DNA of 64,000 nt from Wagnerdoeblera sp046292685 (lineage in GTDB: Bacteria > Pseudomonadota > Alphaproteobacteria > Rhodobacterales > Rhodobacteraceae), in NCBI RefSeq assembly GCF_046292685.1, contig NZ_JBKBQM010000009.1, positions 9,018 through 73,017 on the forward strand. The letters are read 5' to 3'. Positions 7,193 through 17,716 of the stretch are shown in pieces. The notes under the pieces were generated by a model, which was given only the letters and a program-made list of their open reading frames with translations, made no database searches and was not told the DNA's origin. How positions within the stretch are numbered: position 1 is the first letter of the stretch; the number at the start of each line of letters is the position of its first letter. Both the position numbers and the translations under genes were made by a program.

Positions 7193-9631
7193 CTACATCC
7201 GCAGCCGGCGGCCTTCGGGGTCGAAGGGCGGGGCGGCCAGCACGGTGGCGCGATGCGGGCGGCCCAGCACCATCACCTCGAGCCCGGTCCCCGCCGCAAT
7301 GTCGGGGCGCAGGTAGGCCAGCGCCAGCGACCTTTCGACGTGATAGCCATAGGCCCCGGACGAGACCTTGCCCGCAGGCTTGCCGGACAGATCGAAGATC
7401 GGCTCGTTGCCGGTGGCATCCGCGGTGGTCGCCTCGATCGCCAGCATCCGCAACACCTCGCGCGGCGGGCGCGCCATGACCTCGGCGCAGGCCTCGCGGT
7501 TCAGGAAGGGCTTGTCGAGCTTGACAAGGCCCGCCAGCCCCGTTTCCTGCGGCCAGTATTCGGGGCTGTAGTCGCGCCCCCAGCTGCCATAGCCCTTTTC
7601 CACCCGCAGGCTCATCAGCGCGCGGCTGCCCACGGGGCCGACGTTCAAGGGCTTTCCGGCCTCCAGCAAGGCGGCGTAAAGCCGGGGCTGGTCGGCCTCG
7701 GTGCAGTGCAGCTCCCAGCCCAGATCGCCGGTGAAGCTGACGCGCAGGGCGATGCAATCGACCCCGGCGACCTCGATCCGGGCCGAGCGCATGAAGGGGA
7801 AGGCCGCATTCGACAGGTCGGCATTGGTCAGCCGCCCCAGCACCTCGCGCGCCAGCGGCCCGGCGATGTTGAAGCCCGCCATCGCCTCGGTCACGCTGCG
7901 CCAGGTGGTGCCGGCAGGCAAGGGCACGGCATCGAAGAACCGCTTGTGATAGCGTTCCGCCATGCCAGAACCGACCATGAAATAATCGTCCGGGGCAAGG
8001 CAGGTCACGGTGAAATCCCCCGCAATCCCGCCGCGCTTGCCGATCAGCGGGGCAAGGCAGGACCGACCCGGCACCGCCGGAATGCGGTTGGCCAGCAGCG
8101 CCTCGAGCCAGTCCTTCGCCCCCGGCCCGGCGATGCGGTAGCGGGCGAAGTTCGAGATGTCGATGATCCCGGCCCGGTCGCGCAACATGCGTGCCTCGCG
8201 CCCCACGGGGGCCCACCAGTTCTGCCGCTCGAACCCGATGGTCTCCTCGGTCGGCTCGCCGGGGGCGGAAAACCACAAGGGGTGTTCCCAGCCGAAGTTG
8301 AGCCCGAACACCGCGCCCATCGCCTTTTGCCGCTCATACACGGGGCGCACCCGCACCGGGCGGCCGGCGGCGCGCTCCTCGTTCGGGAAATGGATCTTGA
8401 AGCGGTTGGCATATTGGTCGCGCACCCGTTCGCGGGTGAAATCGCGCCCAGCCCAGGCGCCGAAGCGCGCCAGATCCCAGCCGAACATGTCGAGCTTGGG
8501 TTCCCCGGTGACGATCCATTCGGCGGACAACAGGCCGAGCCCCCCCGATTGCGAAAAGCCGGGGATGATGCCGTTGCAGCAGAAATAGTTGCGCAGTTCC
8601 GGCACCGGGCCGAACAGGGCGGCGCTGTCGGGCGACCAGATCATCGGGCCGTTGATGACGCGCTTGATGCCGGCGGTGCCCACCACCGGCACCCGGGCAA
8701 TGGCGCGCAGCATGTTGGGTTCGATCCGGTCCAGATCGTCGGCGAACAGCTCGTGCCCGAAGCCCTGCGGTGTGCCGTCCTCGGCCCAGAAGCGCATGTC
8801 GCGCTCATAGGCGCCGACCAGCAGGCCCAGCCCCTCTTGCCGCAGGTAATATTCGCCGTCGCGGTCGGCAACCGAAGGCAGGCGGCGGCCCATCGCGGCA
8901 ACCTCGGGGATGGTCTCGGTGACGAAATACTGATGTTCCGTCGGCATCAGCGGCAGGGTGATGCCGGCCAGCGCGGCCACTTCGCGCGCCCAGAGGCCGG
9001 CGGCGTTCACCACCCAGCCGGTGCGCACCTCGCCCAGCGGGGTTTCCACGATCCAGGTTCCGTCGGGTTGCGGGCGCGTGGCGGTGACGGGGCAGTTGCG
9101 CAGGATCTGCGCCCCGCGCGCCCGGGCGCCGGCGGCATAGGCCATCGTCACGCCCGAAGGGTCCACGTTGCCGCCTTGCGGTTCGTGCATGATGCAGCGG
9201 ATGCCGGTGAAATCCACCAGCGGGTGCAGGCGTTCGGCCTCGTCGCGCGAGATTTCGTAGAACTCCATCCCGTAGTAGCGCGCCTTGGCGGCTTGCAGGC
9301 GCAACTGATGCTCGCGCGCCTCGGTCTGGGCCAGATACAGCGAACCGGGCTGAAAGATGCCGCAGCCCTGGCCGGTTTCGGCCTCCAGATCCTTGTAAAG
9401 GCCCATCGTGTAGTGCTGCAGCCGACTGATGTTGGTGCTGTCGTGCAGGCCGTGGATATTGGCCGCCGCGTGCCAGGTGCTGCCCGAGGTCAGCTCGCTG
9501 CGTTCCAGCAGCACGACATCGGTCCAGCCCAGTTTGGTCAGGTGATAGAGGATCGAGCATCCGACCAGCCCGCCGCCGATGACGACAGCCTGGGCATGGG
9601 ATCGGGGTCTTGCGGGTTCGGTCTGGGTCAT
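7193..9631 (-). CDS. FAD-dependent dehydrogenase with GcvT-like domain (dimethylglycine/sarcosine dehydrogenase family)
   Basis: An 812-residue two-module enzyme. The N-terminal half (about 1-400) is a D-amino-acid-oxidase-fold FAD domain with 'VVIGGGLVGCSILYHLTKLG'. The middle has the FAO_M linker, and the C-terminal half (about 430-810) is a GcvT/aminomethyltransferase fold that binds tetrahydrofolate in relatives. This is the layout of dimethylglycine and sarcosine dehydrogenases, which oxidatively demethylate N-methyl amino acids and pass the one-carbon unit to folate; the exact substrate is unknown. The ATG at 9631 ('MTQTEPARPRSHAQ') is used because the 41 in-frame residues before it look like non-coding translation. 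A LysR regulator is transcribed divergently 151 bases away and probably controls it. Confidence 0.88.
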   Translation of the reverse strand: MTQTEPARPRSHAQAVVIGGGLVGCSILYHLTKLGWTDVVLLERSELTSGSTWHAAANIHGLHDSTNISRLQHYTMGLYKDLEAETGQGCGIFQPGSLYLAQTEAREHQLRLQAAKARYYGMEFYEISRDEAERLHPLVDFTGIRCIMHEPQGGNVDPSGVTMAYAAGARARGAQILRNCPVTATRPQPDGTWIVETPLGEVRTGWVVNAAGLWAREVAALAGITLPLMPTEHQYFVTETIPEVAAMGRRLPSVADRDGEYYLRQEGLGLLVGAYERDMRFWAEDGTPQGFGHELFADDLDRIEPNMLRAIARVPVVGTAGIKRVINGPMIWSPDSAALFGPVPELRNYFCCNGIIPGFSQSGGLGLLSAEWIVTGEPKLDMFGWDLARFGAWAGRDFTRERVRDQYANRFKIHFPNEERAAGRPVRVRPVYERQKAMGAVFGLNFGWEHPLWFSAPGEPTEETIGFERQNWWAPVGREARMLRDRAGIIDISNFARYRIAGPGAKDWLEALLANRIPAVPGRSCLAPLIGKRGGIAGDFTVTCLAPDDYFMVGSGMAERYHKRFFDAVPLPAGTTWRSVTEAMAGFNIAGPLAREVLGRLTNADLSNAAFPFMRSARIEVAGVDCIALRVSFTGDLGWELHCTEADQPRLYAALLEAGKPLNVGPVGSRALMSLRVEKGYGSWGRDYSPEYWPQETGLAGLVKLDKPFLNREACAEVMARPPREVLRMLAIEATTADATGNEPIFDLSGKPAGKVSSGAYGYHVERSLALAYLRPDIAAGTGLEVMVLGRPHRATVLAAPPFDPEGRRLRM

Positions 9632-9782
9632 GGCGGTCTTTCGGGGCGCTGGCGGCCGGGGGGCAAGGGTCGGGTCGCAGGGCAGACTAGACGAGCGCCG
9701 CGAAGATGACACACAAGGAAAACGCGGGTCTGGACCCCGCTTTTGCGATGCCATCCGCCGTGGCCGAACCGGGAGAGCACCG

Positions 9783-10652
9783 ATGCAACACCTGCCGCCG
9801 CTGAACTACATCCGCTCGTTCGAGGCGGCGGCCCGGCACCAGAGCTTTACCCGCGCGGCGCAGGAACTGGGCCTGACGCAAGCGGCGGTATCGGCCCATG
9901 TGCGCGCGCTGGAAACCTGGGTCGGGCGGCCCTTGTTCCGGCGCGGCCCGCGCAGCCTGACCCCGACCGAGGTGGCCGAGGCCTGGCTGCCCGCCTTGCG
10001 CCAGGCGCTGGCGCAGATCGAGGCGGCGACCGGGCAGATCCTCGCCGTGCCGCACCGGCAGGAGGTGACGCTGGCCTGCCCGGCCAGCCTGGCTGCCAAC
10101 TGGCTGCCGCGGCGGCTGGCCGCGTTTCGCGCGCGGCACCCCGATATCGGGATCACCGTCCACGCCACGATCTGGGCCGAAAGCGGAGACCAGATAGCCG
10201 ACCTGCGCATCGTGCCGCGCCATGCCGGCCAGCCGCCCCTGGGCCTGCCGCTGGGCGAAGACCGGCTGGTCGTGGTTTGCGCGCCCGGGTTCCTGCACGG
10301 CCCCGATGCCTTGCGCACCCCCGCCGACGTTGCGCGCAAGGGCCTGATTCACGTGCTGGGGCGCGAGGAACACTGGCAGGCCTTTGCCCGGCATCACGGG
10401 CTGGCCGGCCTGCCGCTGGCCGAGGGGCCGCGGACCGACAGTTCCAACGTGGCGCTGGAAATGGCCGCCGCCGGCATGGGCTGCGCCATCGCGCAAGAGT
10501 CGCTGGCCGCCTTGCCCATCGAACGCGGCACGCTGGCCGCCCCCTTTGCCGACCGCATCGCCAGCGGCTGGGGCTACGAGGTGCAGACCGGCGACCTGGC
10601 CCCCAGCCGCGCCAGCGAAAGGTTGCTGCAATTCCTTCTGGCGGCGCGCTGA
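9783..10652 (+). CDS. LysR-family transcriptional regulator (GcvA-like)
   Basis: A 289-residue LysR-type regulator. Residues about 4-63 form the winged helix-turn-helix ('SFTRAAQELGLTQAAVSAHV' is the recognition region). The rest is a periplasmic-binding-protein-like effector domain. The short, GcvA-like form with 'LPPLNYIRSFEAAARHQSFT' at the N-terminus is common for regulators of amino-acid and one-carbon genes. The ATG at 9783 has GGGAG upstream; the frame is open further back but without a plausible start. It is divergent from the dimethylglycine-dehydrogenase-like gene, the standard LysR arrangement, so that gene is the likely target. It ends 81 bases before fabB. Confidence 0.92.
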   Translation: MQHLPPLNYIRSFEAAARHQSFTRAAQELGLTQAAVSAHVRALETWVGRPLFRRGPRSLTPTEVAEAWLPALRQALAQIEAATGQILAVPHRQEVTLACPASLAANWLPRRLAAFRARHPDIGITVHATIWAESGDQIADLRIVPRHAGQPPLGLPLGEDRLVVVCAPGFLHGPDALRTPADVARKGLIHVLGREEHWQAFARHHGLAGLPLAEGPRTDSSNVALEMAAAGMGCAIAQESLAALPIERGTLAAPFADRIASGWGYEVQTGDLAPSRASERLLQFLLAAR

Positions 10653-10665
10653 GCCGGCCGGCCGC

Positions 10666-10705
10666 GCCCTACCGGCTTGCCCCGTAGGGCCTGACGCCTT
10701 ACACA
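10666..10705 (+). promoter_or_regulatory. Candidate fabB-fabI promoter overlapped by a dyad
   Basis: TTGCCC at 10677-10682 and TACACA at 10700-10705 are 17 bases apart, a plausible promoter 28 bases before the fabB start. An inverted repeat, GCCCTAC (10666-10672) and GTAGGGC (10684-10690), brackets the -35 element. It could be an operator for a fatty-acid regulator or a weak hairpin ending lysR transcription. Confidence 0.45.
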
Positions 10706-10733
10706 AGCCAAGACCAGAAGAAGGGAGCCCCCC

Positions 10734-11963
10734 ATGCGCCGCGTCGTCATCACCGGGATCGGCATCGTCTCGCCCATCGGCAATACCGCCGCCGATGTCA
10801 GCGAAAGCCTGCGAACCGGGCGGTCGGGCATCGTGTTCGCGCCGGAATACGCCGAACACGGCTTTCGCAGCCGGGTGCATGGCCAGCCGCAGATCGTGCT
10901 GGAAGACCACATCGACAAGCGCGACCTGCGCTTCATGGGCGATGGCGCCGCCTACAACTTCATCGCCATGAAACAGGCGATCGAGGACAGCGGCCTGACC
11001 GAGGCCGAGGTTTCGAACGAACGCACCGGCATCATCGTCGGGTCCGGCGGGCCTTCGACCAAGTCGTTCTACAAGGCGCACAACATCGTGCGCGAAACCG
11101 GCAGCCCGAAACGGATCGGGCCGTTCGGGGTGACCAAGGGCATGTCCTCGACCACCTCGGCCTGCCTGGCCACGCCGTTCAGGATCAAGGGCGTGAACTA
11201 CTCGATCACCTCGGCCTGCTCGACCTCGGCGCATTGCATCGGCAACGGCACCGAGCTGATCCAGTTCGGCAAGCAGGACATCGTCTTTGCCGGCGGCGGC
11301 GAGGAACTGGACTGGACGCTGTCGTGCCTGTTCGATGCGATGGGCGCCATGAGCAGCAAATATAACGACACGCCGGAAACCGCGTCGCGCGCCTTCGATG
11401 CCACGCGCGACGGCTTCGTCATTGCCGGCGGCGGCGGCGTGGTGGTGCTGGAGGAGCTGAACCACGCCCTGGCCCGCGGGGCCAAGATCTATGCCGAGGT
11501 CACCGGCTATGGCGCCACCTCGGACGGGCACGACATGGTGGCCCCCTCGGGCGAAGGCGGCGAACGGTCGATGCGGGCCGCGCTGGCCACCCTGCCCCGC
11601 GACCGCAAGATCACCTACATCAACGCCCACGGCACCAGCACGCCCGCCGGCGACGTGACCGAGGTCAAGGCCATCCGCCGCGTGTTCGGCGAAGGCAAGG
11701 TGCCGCCGATCTCCTCGACCAAGTCGCTGACGGGGCATTCGCTGGGCGCCACCGGCGTGCACGAGGCGATCTACAGCCTGCTGATGATGCAAGGCGGGTT
11801 CATCGCCGCCTCGGCCAATGTCACGCAGCTCGACCCCGAACTGCACCCCGACGAAATCGCCACCACCCTGCGCGAAGGCGTGGAATTCGACAGCATCCTG
11901 TCGAACAGCTTCGGCTTCGGCGGCACCAACGCAACGCTGGTGATGAGCCGGTATCTGGGCTGA
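10734..11963 (+). CDS. fabB: FabB: beta-ketoacyl-ACP synthase I
   Basis: A 409-residue condensing enzyme that elongates acyl-ACPs, including the cis-3-decenoyl-ACP made by FabA; the FabA/FabB pair defines the unsaturated fatty acid pathway. The active-site Cys is C162 in 'ITSACSTSAHCIG'. The two catalytic His lie in 'NAHGTSTPAGD' and 'LTGHSLGATGVHE'. Length equals that of E. coli FabB-type enzymes. The start ATG at 10734 has AAGAAGGG upstream. fabI follows after 12 bases, so the two are one transcription unit. A 25-base inverted repeat overlaps its likely promoter. Confidence 0.97.
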   Translation: MRRVVITGIGIVSPIGNTAADVSESLRTGRSGIVFAPEYAEHGFRSRVHGQPQIVLEDHIDKRDLRFMGDGAAYNFIAMKQAIEDSGLTEAEVSNERTGIIVGSGGPSTKSFYKAHNIVRETGSPKRIGPFGVTKGMSSTTSACLATPFRIKGVNYSITSACSTSAHCIGNGTELIQFGKQDIVFAGGGEELDWTLSCLFDAMGAMSSKYNDTPETASRAFDATRDGFVIAGGGGVVVLEELNHALARGAKIYAEVTGYGATSDGHDMVAPSGEGGERSMRAALATLPRDRKITYINAHGTSTPAGDVTEVKAIRRVFGEGKVPPISSTKSLTGHSLGATGVHEAIYSLLMMQGGFIAASANVTQLDPELHPDEIATTLREGVEFDSILSNSFGFGGTNATLVMSRYLG

Positions 11964-11975
11964 GCGGAGGCAGGC

Positions 11976-12764
11976 ATGGGCGAACTTCTGAAAGGCAAGC
12001 GCGGGCTTGTCATGGGTGTGGCGAACGAACGCTCGATCGCCTGGGGCATCGCGCGGGCGATGGCCGGCGAAGGGGCGGAGCTTGCGTTTTCCTATCAGGG
12101 CGAGGCCTTCGGCAAGCGGGTCGAGCCGCTGGCGGCCTCGGTCGGGTCGTCGTTCCTGGTCGATGTGGACGTGACCGACGAGGCAAGCCTTGACGCCTGC
12201 TTTGCCCGGCTGACGGCGGAATGGGGCCGGATGGACTTTCTGGTCCACGCCATCGCCTATTCCGACAAGACCGAGCTGACCGGTCGGTTCATCAACACCA
12301 CCCGCGGCAACTTCCTGCATTCGCTGAACATCTCCTGCTTCAGCTTCATCGACGTGGCGCGCCGGGCCGCCGGTCTGATGCCCGATGGCGGGTCGCTGAT
12401 CACGCTGACCTTCCAGGGCTCCAACCGGGTGACGCCGAACTACAACGTGATGGGCGTGGCCAAGGCCGCGCTGGAAAGCGCAACCCGGTATCTGGCCAAC
12501 GATCTTGGCCCGCAGAAGATCCGGGTGAACGCGATTTCGCCGGGCCCGATGAAGACGCTGGCCGGCGCGGCCATCGGTGGCGCCCGCGCGACCTATCGCC
12601 ATACCGAGGCGAACGCGCCCTTGCGGTCGAACGCCACGCTGGAGGCGGTGGGCGGCACGGCCGTATGGCTGGCGTCGGACTGGGGCGCCTGCACCACCGG
12701 CGAAGTGGTGCGGGTGGACGGCGGCTTTCATGTGCTGGGGATGCCGCAGGCGGAAAACCTGTAA
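11976..12764 (+). CDS. fabI: FabI-type enoyl-ACP reductase (Tyr-to-Phe variant)
   Basis: A 262-residue short-chain-dehydrogenase-fold enoyl-ACP reductase that uses NAD(P)H to finish each fatty acid elongation cycle. It has the atypical FabI nucleotide motif 'GVANERSIAWGIARAMAGEG' and the catalytic segment 'NRVTPNYNVMGVAKAALES' with Tyr and Lys of the Y-x6-K motif. The residue equivalent to E. coli Tyr146 is Phe here ('LTLTFQGSNR' where E. coli has 'LTLSYLGAER'), marking a distinct FabI subtype. The neighbouring Tyr156 equivalent, the usual proton donor, is kept. It lies 12 bases after fabB, in the same operon, and ends before a strong hairpin. Confidence 0.93.
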   Translation: MGELLKGKRGLVMGVANERSIAWGIARAMAGEGAELAFSYQGEAFGKRVEPLAASVGSSFLVDVDVTDEASLDACFARLTAEWGRMDFLVHAIAYSDKTELTGRFINTTRGNFLHSLNISCFSFIDVARRAAGLMPDGGSLITLTFQGSNRVTPNYNVMGVAKAALESATRYLANDLGPQKIRVNAISPGPMKTLAGAAIGGARATYRHTEANAPLRSNATLEAVGGTAVWLASDWGACTTGEVVRVDGGFHVLGMPQAENL

Positions 12765-12805
12765 CATTCGGATTGCAGGGTTCGGGCACCGGGCGCGCGG
12801 CAGCG

Positions 12806-12840
12806 GCCGGCGGCGGGGGTTCGATGCCCCCGCTGCCGGC
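12806..12840. terminator. Bidirectional hairpin between fabI and the lipocalin gene
   Basis: A 14-bp stem with a single G-U pair (12806-12819 with 12827-12840) and a 7-base loop lies between the convergent stop codons. No T-tract is present on either side. Confidence 0.55.
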
Positions 12841-12861
12841 GCCCCCTCCCTGCCCCCGGCC

Positions 12862-13380
12862 CTACTGCCCCGCCTGGCGCAAGGCCGAAACGGCGTAACC
12901 GTTGAAGGCCAGCACCTGGCGCGCGGCCGCCAGCCGGTCGGGGGCGATGCGGCCGCGGTCCAGCACCACGGCAAAGGCGCCCGAGGGTGCCGCCAGCACG
13001 GCGGTGCGGGCGCCATCGTCGGCCCAGATCAGCCACCAGGGTTCGGCAAGGCCCGAAACCGCCAGCCGCCCCGGCCCGGCCGGCACCGCCTGCGCCGCCA
13101 GCGGGCGCGCCACGCCGCCCAGGCACAGCACCCCGTCCAGCCGCAGCGCCGCCCCTTCGGGGCGCACGGAAACCCGCCCGGGCGCGCAGGGGGCGGTTCC
13201 GGGAGGGGCCAGATGCGCCACCTCGGCCCAGTCGCCCGCGAGGCGGCCGAGGTCGAACGCGGCCAGCGACCGCACCGGCACGGCCGGATCGCGCATCAGG
13301 GCCCGCGGTGCCGGCCCGGCGCAGGCGGCAACCAGCAGGAGGGTGCAAAACCCGGCGAAGGCGCGGGTCAATCGCGGCAC
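12862..13380 (-). CDS. Lipocalin-like outer-membrane lipoprotein
   Basis: A 172-residue protein starting with a short signal peptide and lipobox ('FCTLLLVAACAG'), so it should be lipidated and membrane anchored. The body resembles bacterial lipocalins of the Blc type: 'LGRLAGDWAEVAHL' is the G-x-W motif at the first strand, and 'EPWWLIWADDGARTAVLAAP' is a later conserved strand pair. Such proteins bind fatty acids or other hydrophobic ligands in the periplasm. The start is taken as GTG at 13380-13378 (AGAAGG upstream), which overlaps the end of the preceding lipoprotein gene by 13 bases and suggests translational coupling. A function in lipid handling fits the fab genes nearby, but that link is inference. 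Confidence 0.75.
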   Translation of the reverse strand: MPRLTRAFAGFCTLLLVAACAGPAPRALMRDPAVPVRSLAAFDLGRLAGDWAEVAHLAPPGTAPCAPGRVSVRPEGAALRLDGVLCLGGVARPLAAQAVPAGPGRLAVSGLAEPWWLIWADDGARTAVLAAPSGAFAVVLDRGRIAPDRLAAARQVLAFNGYAVSALRQAGQ

Positions 13381-13700
13381 AGCACGGCCTTCTGGCCCTG
13401 ATCCATCAGGATCTCGTGGCACCCGAACAGCGGCACCACCGGGGCGCAGGTGCCGCTGCGCGCCAGGCAATCGCCTTCGCAGTCGCCGGCCCTGCGGCAT
13501 TGCTTGCCGGAATCGCGCGTCTCGCGGATACAGGTCATGGCGCCGGCGATGCCGGCCTTGACCATGCGCCCGCCCGTGCGGGCGCAATCCTGCGTCGCCT
13601 GTTGCAGCAGGTCGGGCAACAGCGGCTCGGGCTTGGGCGCCTCCTCGCGGCAGGCAGCCAGCGCCAGAACGGCCAGCAGCAGGACCGACGCCGCCCGCAT
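13368..13700 (-). CDS. Small cysteine-rich lipoprotein, unknown function
   Basis: A 110-residue protein with an N-terminal signal peptide and lipobox ending at C17 ('LLAVLALAACREE'). Eight further cysteines (39, 57, 68, 74, 78, 85, 94, 108) probably form disulfides in the periplasm. I do not recognise the family. Its ATG (13700-13698) shares one base with the stop codon of the aldo/keto reductase gene upstream (TGATG). Its end overlaps the lipocalin-like gene by 13 bases, so the three genes read as one coupled operon. Confidence 0.75.
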   Translation of the reverse strand: MRAASVLLLAVLALAACREEAPKPEPLLPDLLQQATQDCARTGGRMVKAGIAGAMTCIRETRDSGKQCRRAGDCEGDCLARSGTCAPVVPLFGCHEILMDQGQKAVLCRD

Positions 13701-14743
13701 CAGAACGGCATCGGGTGATCGCGGCGCACCGCGGCCAGGTCGGCCTGCACCTCGGCGCTCAGCACCAGGCCGGCGGCGCCGAGGTTGGTGCGCAGCTGCG
13801 CCAGGCTGGTGGCGCCGATGATCGGGATGGTCGGCACCGGACGCGAGCGCACGAAGGCCAGCGCCATCTGGCACGGGTCCAGCCCATGCGCCGCCGCGAC
13901 CCCCAGATAGGCCGCAACCGCCGGAAACACCTGCGGCGTGATGCGCCCGCCCAGGTCGGGCGTGGCCGCGCGGCGGGTGCGGTCGGGGGTGACGTCGCCG
14001 GCATACTTGCCCGACAAGAGCCCCGCAGCCAGCGGCGAAAAGGCCAGCAGCGTCACGTCCTCGTTGTGGCAAAGCTCGGCCATGTCGGTATCGAAATGGC
14101 GGCACAGCAGCGAATATTCGTTCTGCACCGAGGCCACGCGGGGCCAGCCGTTCAGGTCCGACAGCCGCAGCCATTGCGCCGTGCCCCAGGCGGTTTCGTT
14201 CGACAGGCCGAAGGCGCGGATCTTGCCTTCGCCGACCAGCTTGCCGGCCTCGACCAGCACGTCCTGCATGTGGGCGATGGTGGCGGCGCGGTCCTGGCCG
14301 GTGGGGTCGTAGGTCCAGTTGCGGCGGAAATGATAGCCGCCGCGGTTGGGCCAGTGCAGCTGGTAGAGGTCGATCACCTCGGTGCGCAGGCGGCGCAGCG
14401 AATCCTCGACGCAGGCGCGCAGGTTGGCGGCGGTGATCGGCTCGCCCCCGCGGACCGCAGGTTGCCCGACGCCGGTGATCTTGGTGGCGATCACCAGCCC
14501 GTCGCGCCGCCGGCGCGCCGCCAGCCAGGCGCCGATGATTTCCTCGGTGCGGCCGACGGTTTCGGGGCGCACCGGGTTGGTCGGATACATCTCGGCCGTG
14601 TCGAGAAAGTTGATGCCGTGGTCCATCGCCATGTCGATCTGGGCATGGGCCTCGGCTTCGGTGTTCTGGCTGCCCCAGGTCATGCTGCCCAGGCACAATT
14701 CGCTGACCTGGATGCCGGTGCGGCCAAGCGGCAGTTTCTGCAT
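13700..14743 (-). CDS. Aldo/keto reductase
   Basis: A 347-residue TIM-barrel NADPH-dependent oxidoreductase of the AKR superfamily (Tas/YajO-like group by its long form). It has the expected 'LGRTGIQVSELCLGSMTWG' start, the catalytic set D-Y-K-H ('FLDTAEMYPTNPV', 'IATKITG', 'QLHWPN') and the C-terminal NADPH-binding segment 'IPIIGATSLAQLRTNL'. Such enzymes reduce aldehydes and ketones; the physiological substrate is unknown. The ATG at 14743 is preceded by AAAGGAG at good distance; an upstream in-frame extension of 32 residues lacks support. It is the first gene of an operon with two lipoproteins and is divergent from the SOS-regulated imuA-like gene. Confidence 0.93.
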   Translation of the reverse strand: MQKLPLGRTGIQVSELCLGSMTWGSQNTEAEAHAQIDMAMDHGINFLDTAEMYPTNPVRPETVGRTEEIIGAWLAARRRRDGLVIATKITGVGQPAVRGGEPITAANLRACVEDSLRRLRTEVIDLYQLHWPNRGGYHFRRNWTYDPTGQDRAATIAHMQDVLVEAGKLVGEGKIRAFGLSNETAWGTAQWLRLSDLNGWPRVASVQNEYSLLCRHFDTDMAELCHNEDVTLLAFSPLAAGLLSGKYAGDVTPDRTRRAATPDLGGRITPQVFPAVAAYLGVAAAHGLDPCQMALAFVRSRPVPTIPIIGATSLAQLRTNLGAAGLVLSAEVQADLAAVRRDHPMPF

Positions 14744-14806
14744 GGCGGTCTCCTTTGCGTGGGCGCAGACTAGCCATGATGGCGCCGGGGGCAAGCAGGC
14801 AGTTGA

Positions 14807-14821
14807 GAACGAAAAAGGAAC
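14807..14821 (+). promoter_or_regulatory. LexA (SOS) box of the alphaproteobacterial type
   Basis: GAAC (14807-14810), seven bases, GAAC (14818-14821): the direct repeat GAAC-N7-GAAC is the reverse of the known alphaproteobacterial LexA site GTTC-N7-GTTC. It ends 16 bases before the ATG of the ImuA-like gene, a position suited to repression. Confidence 0.8.
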
Positions 14822-14837
14822 ATGGCACCATGCGGGC

Positions 14838-15463
14838 ATGACGACTCATCCTTCCCCGCTGCCGGGCCTGCCTGCCCGGCCCGATATCGTGCTGGCCGAG
14901 GGTATCGGCTTTCGCCCCGGTCGGGTGCACGAAGCCTGCGGCCGCGCGCGCCGGGTGCTGGCGGCCATGCTGGCGGGGGCGACGGGCGGGCCGGTGGTCT
15001 GGGCCCAGCCCGCGTGGGACCGCGACCGGCTGTATCCCCCCGGTCTGGCCGCGTTCTGCGACCCGGGGCGCATCGTGCTGGCGCGTGGGCGCAGCCCTGC
15101 CGACCTGCTGTGGGTGGTGGAAGAAAGCCTGCGGTCGGGGGCAGTGGCGCTGGCGGTGGCCGAACTGGCCGAACCGCCGGGGCTGACGCCGGTGCGCCGC
15201 CTGCATCTGGCGGCCGAGGCCGGCGGCGGGCGGGCGCTGGGGCTGCTGCTGACGCCGGGCACAGGCGGGGCTGCGGGGGTGGAAAGCCGCTGGCACCTGT
15301 CGCCCGAGCCGGGCGGCGGCTGGCTGGCGCACCGGCTGCGCGCCCGCATGGCGCCCGAGCTGCGCCTGCGGTTGCGGCCGGGGCCGGGCGGGCTGCGCAG
15401 CGACCGCGCCGAAGGGGCCGCGGCGGTGCAGCCGAACACCGGGCAGGACGAGGCGCGCGCGCC

Positions 15464-15467
<4 letters not shown>
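14838..15467 (+). CDS. ImuA/RecA-like SOS protein (orphan, short form)
   Basis: A 209-residue protein resembling ImuA, the RecA/SulA-related partner of the damage-inducible mutasome ImuA-ImuB-DnaE2 that carries out error-prone synthesis. Family-like blocks are 'GRVHEACGRARRVLAAMLAG', 'RDRLYPPGLAAFCDPGRIVL', 'LLWVVEESLRSGAVALAVAE' and 'LTPVRRLHLAAEA'. As expected for this group no Walker A motif is seen. A LexA box lies directly upstream, supporting SOS control. No imuB or dnaE2 follows; the next gene, uvrB, is convergent and the two stop codons share the bases CTAG. The start lacks a strong ribosome site. It could be a diverged paralogue rather than the functional mutasome subunit. Confidence 0.75.
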
Positions 15468-17644
<2,177 letters not shown>

Positions 17645-17716
17645 GGACGATTCCCTTCGGCGCCCAAGGTCGGTCGCTTTTTGTTCCCGTTCAAGGGGCG
17701 ACAGCGCGGCGCCCTG

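Noticed and set aside
9724..9744. GC inverted repeat followed by TTTT before the LysR gene, as a terminator
   Set aside because: It lies between divergent genes, the stem is only about 5 paired bases, and no upstream plus-strand gene needs termination there.
17680..17700. GTTCCCGTTC upstream of uvrB as an SOS box
   Set aside because: The two GTTC half-sites are only 2 bases apart; the alphaproteobacterial LexA site needs 7 bases, so this is not a valid box.
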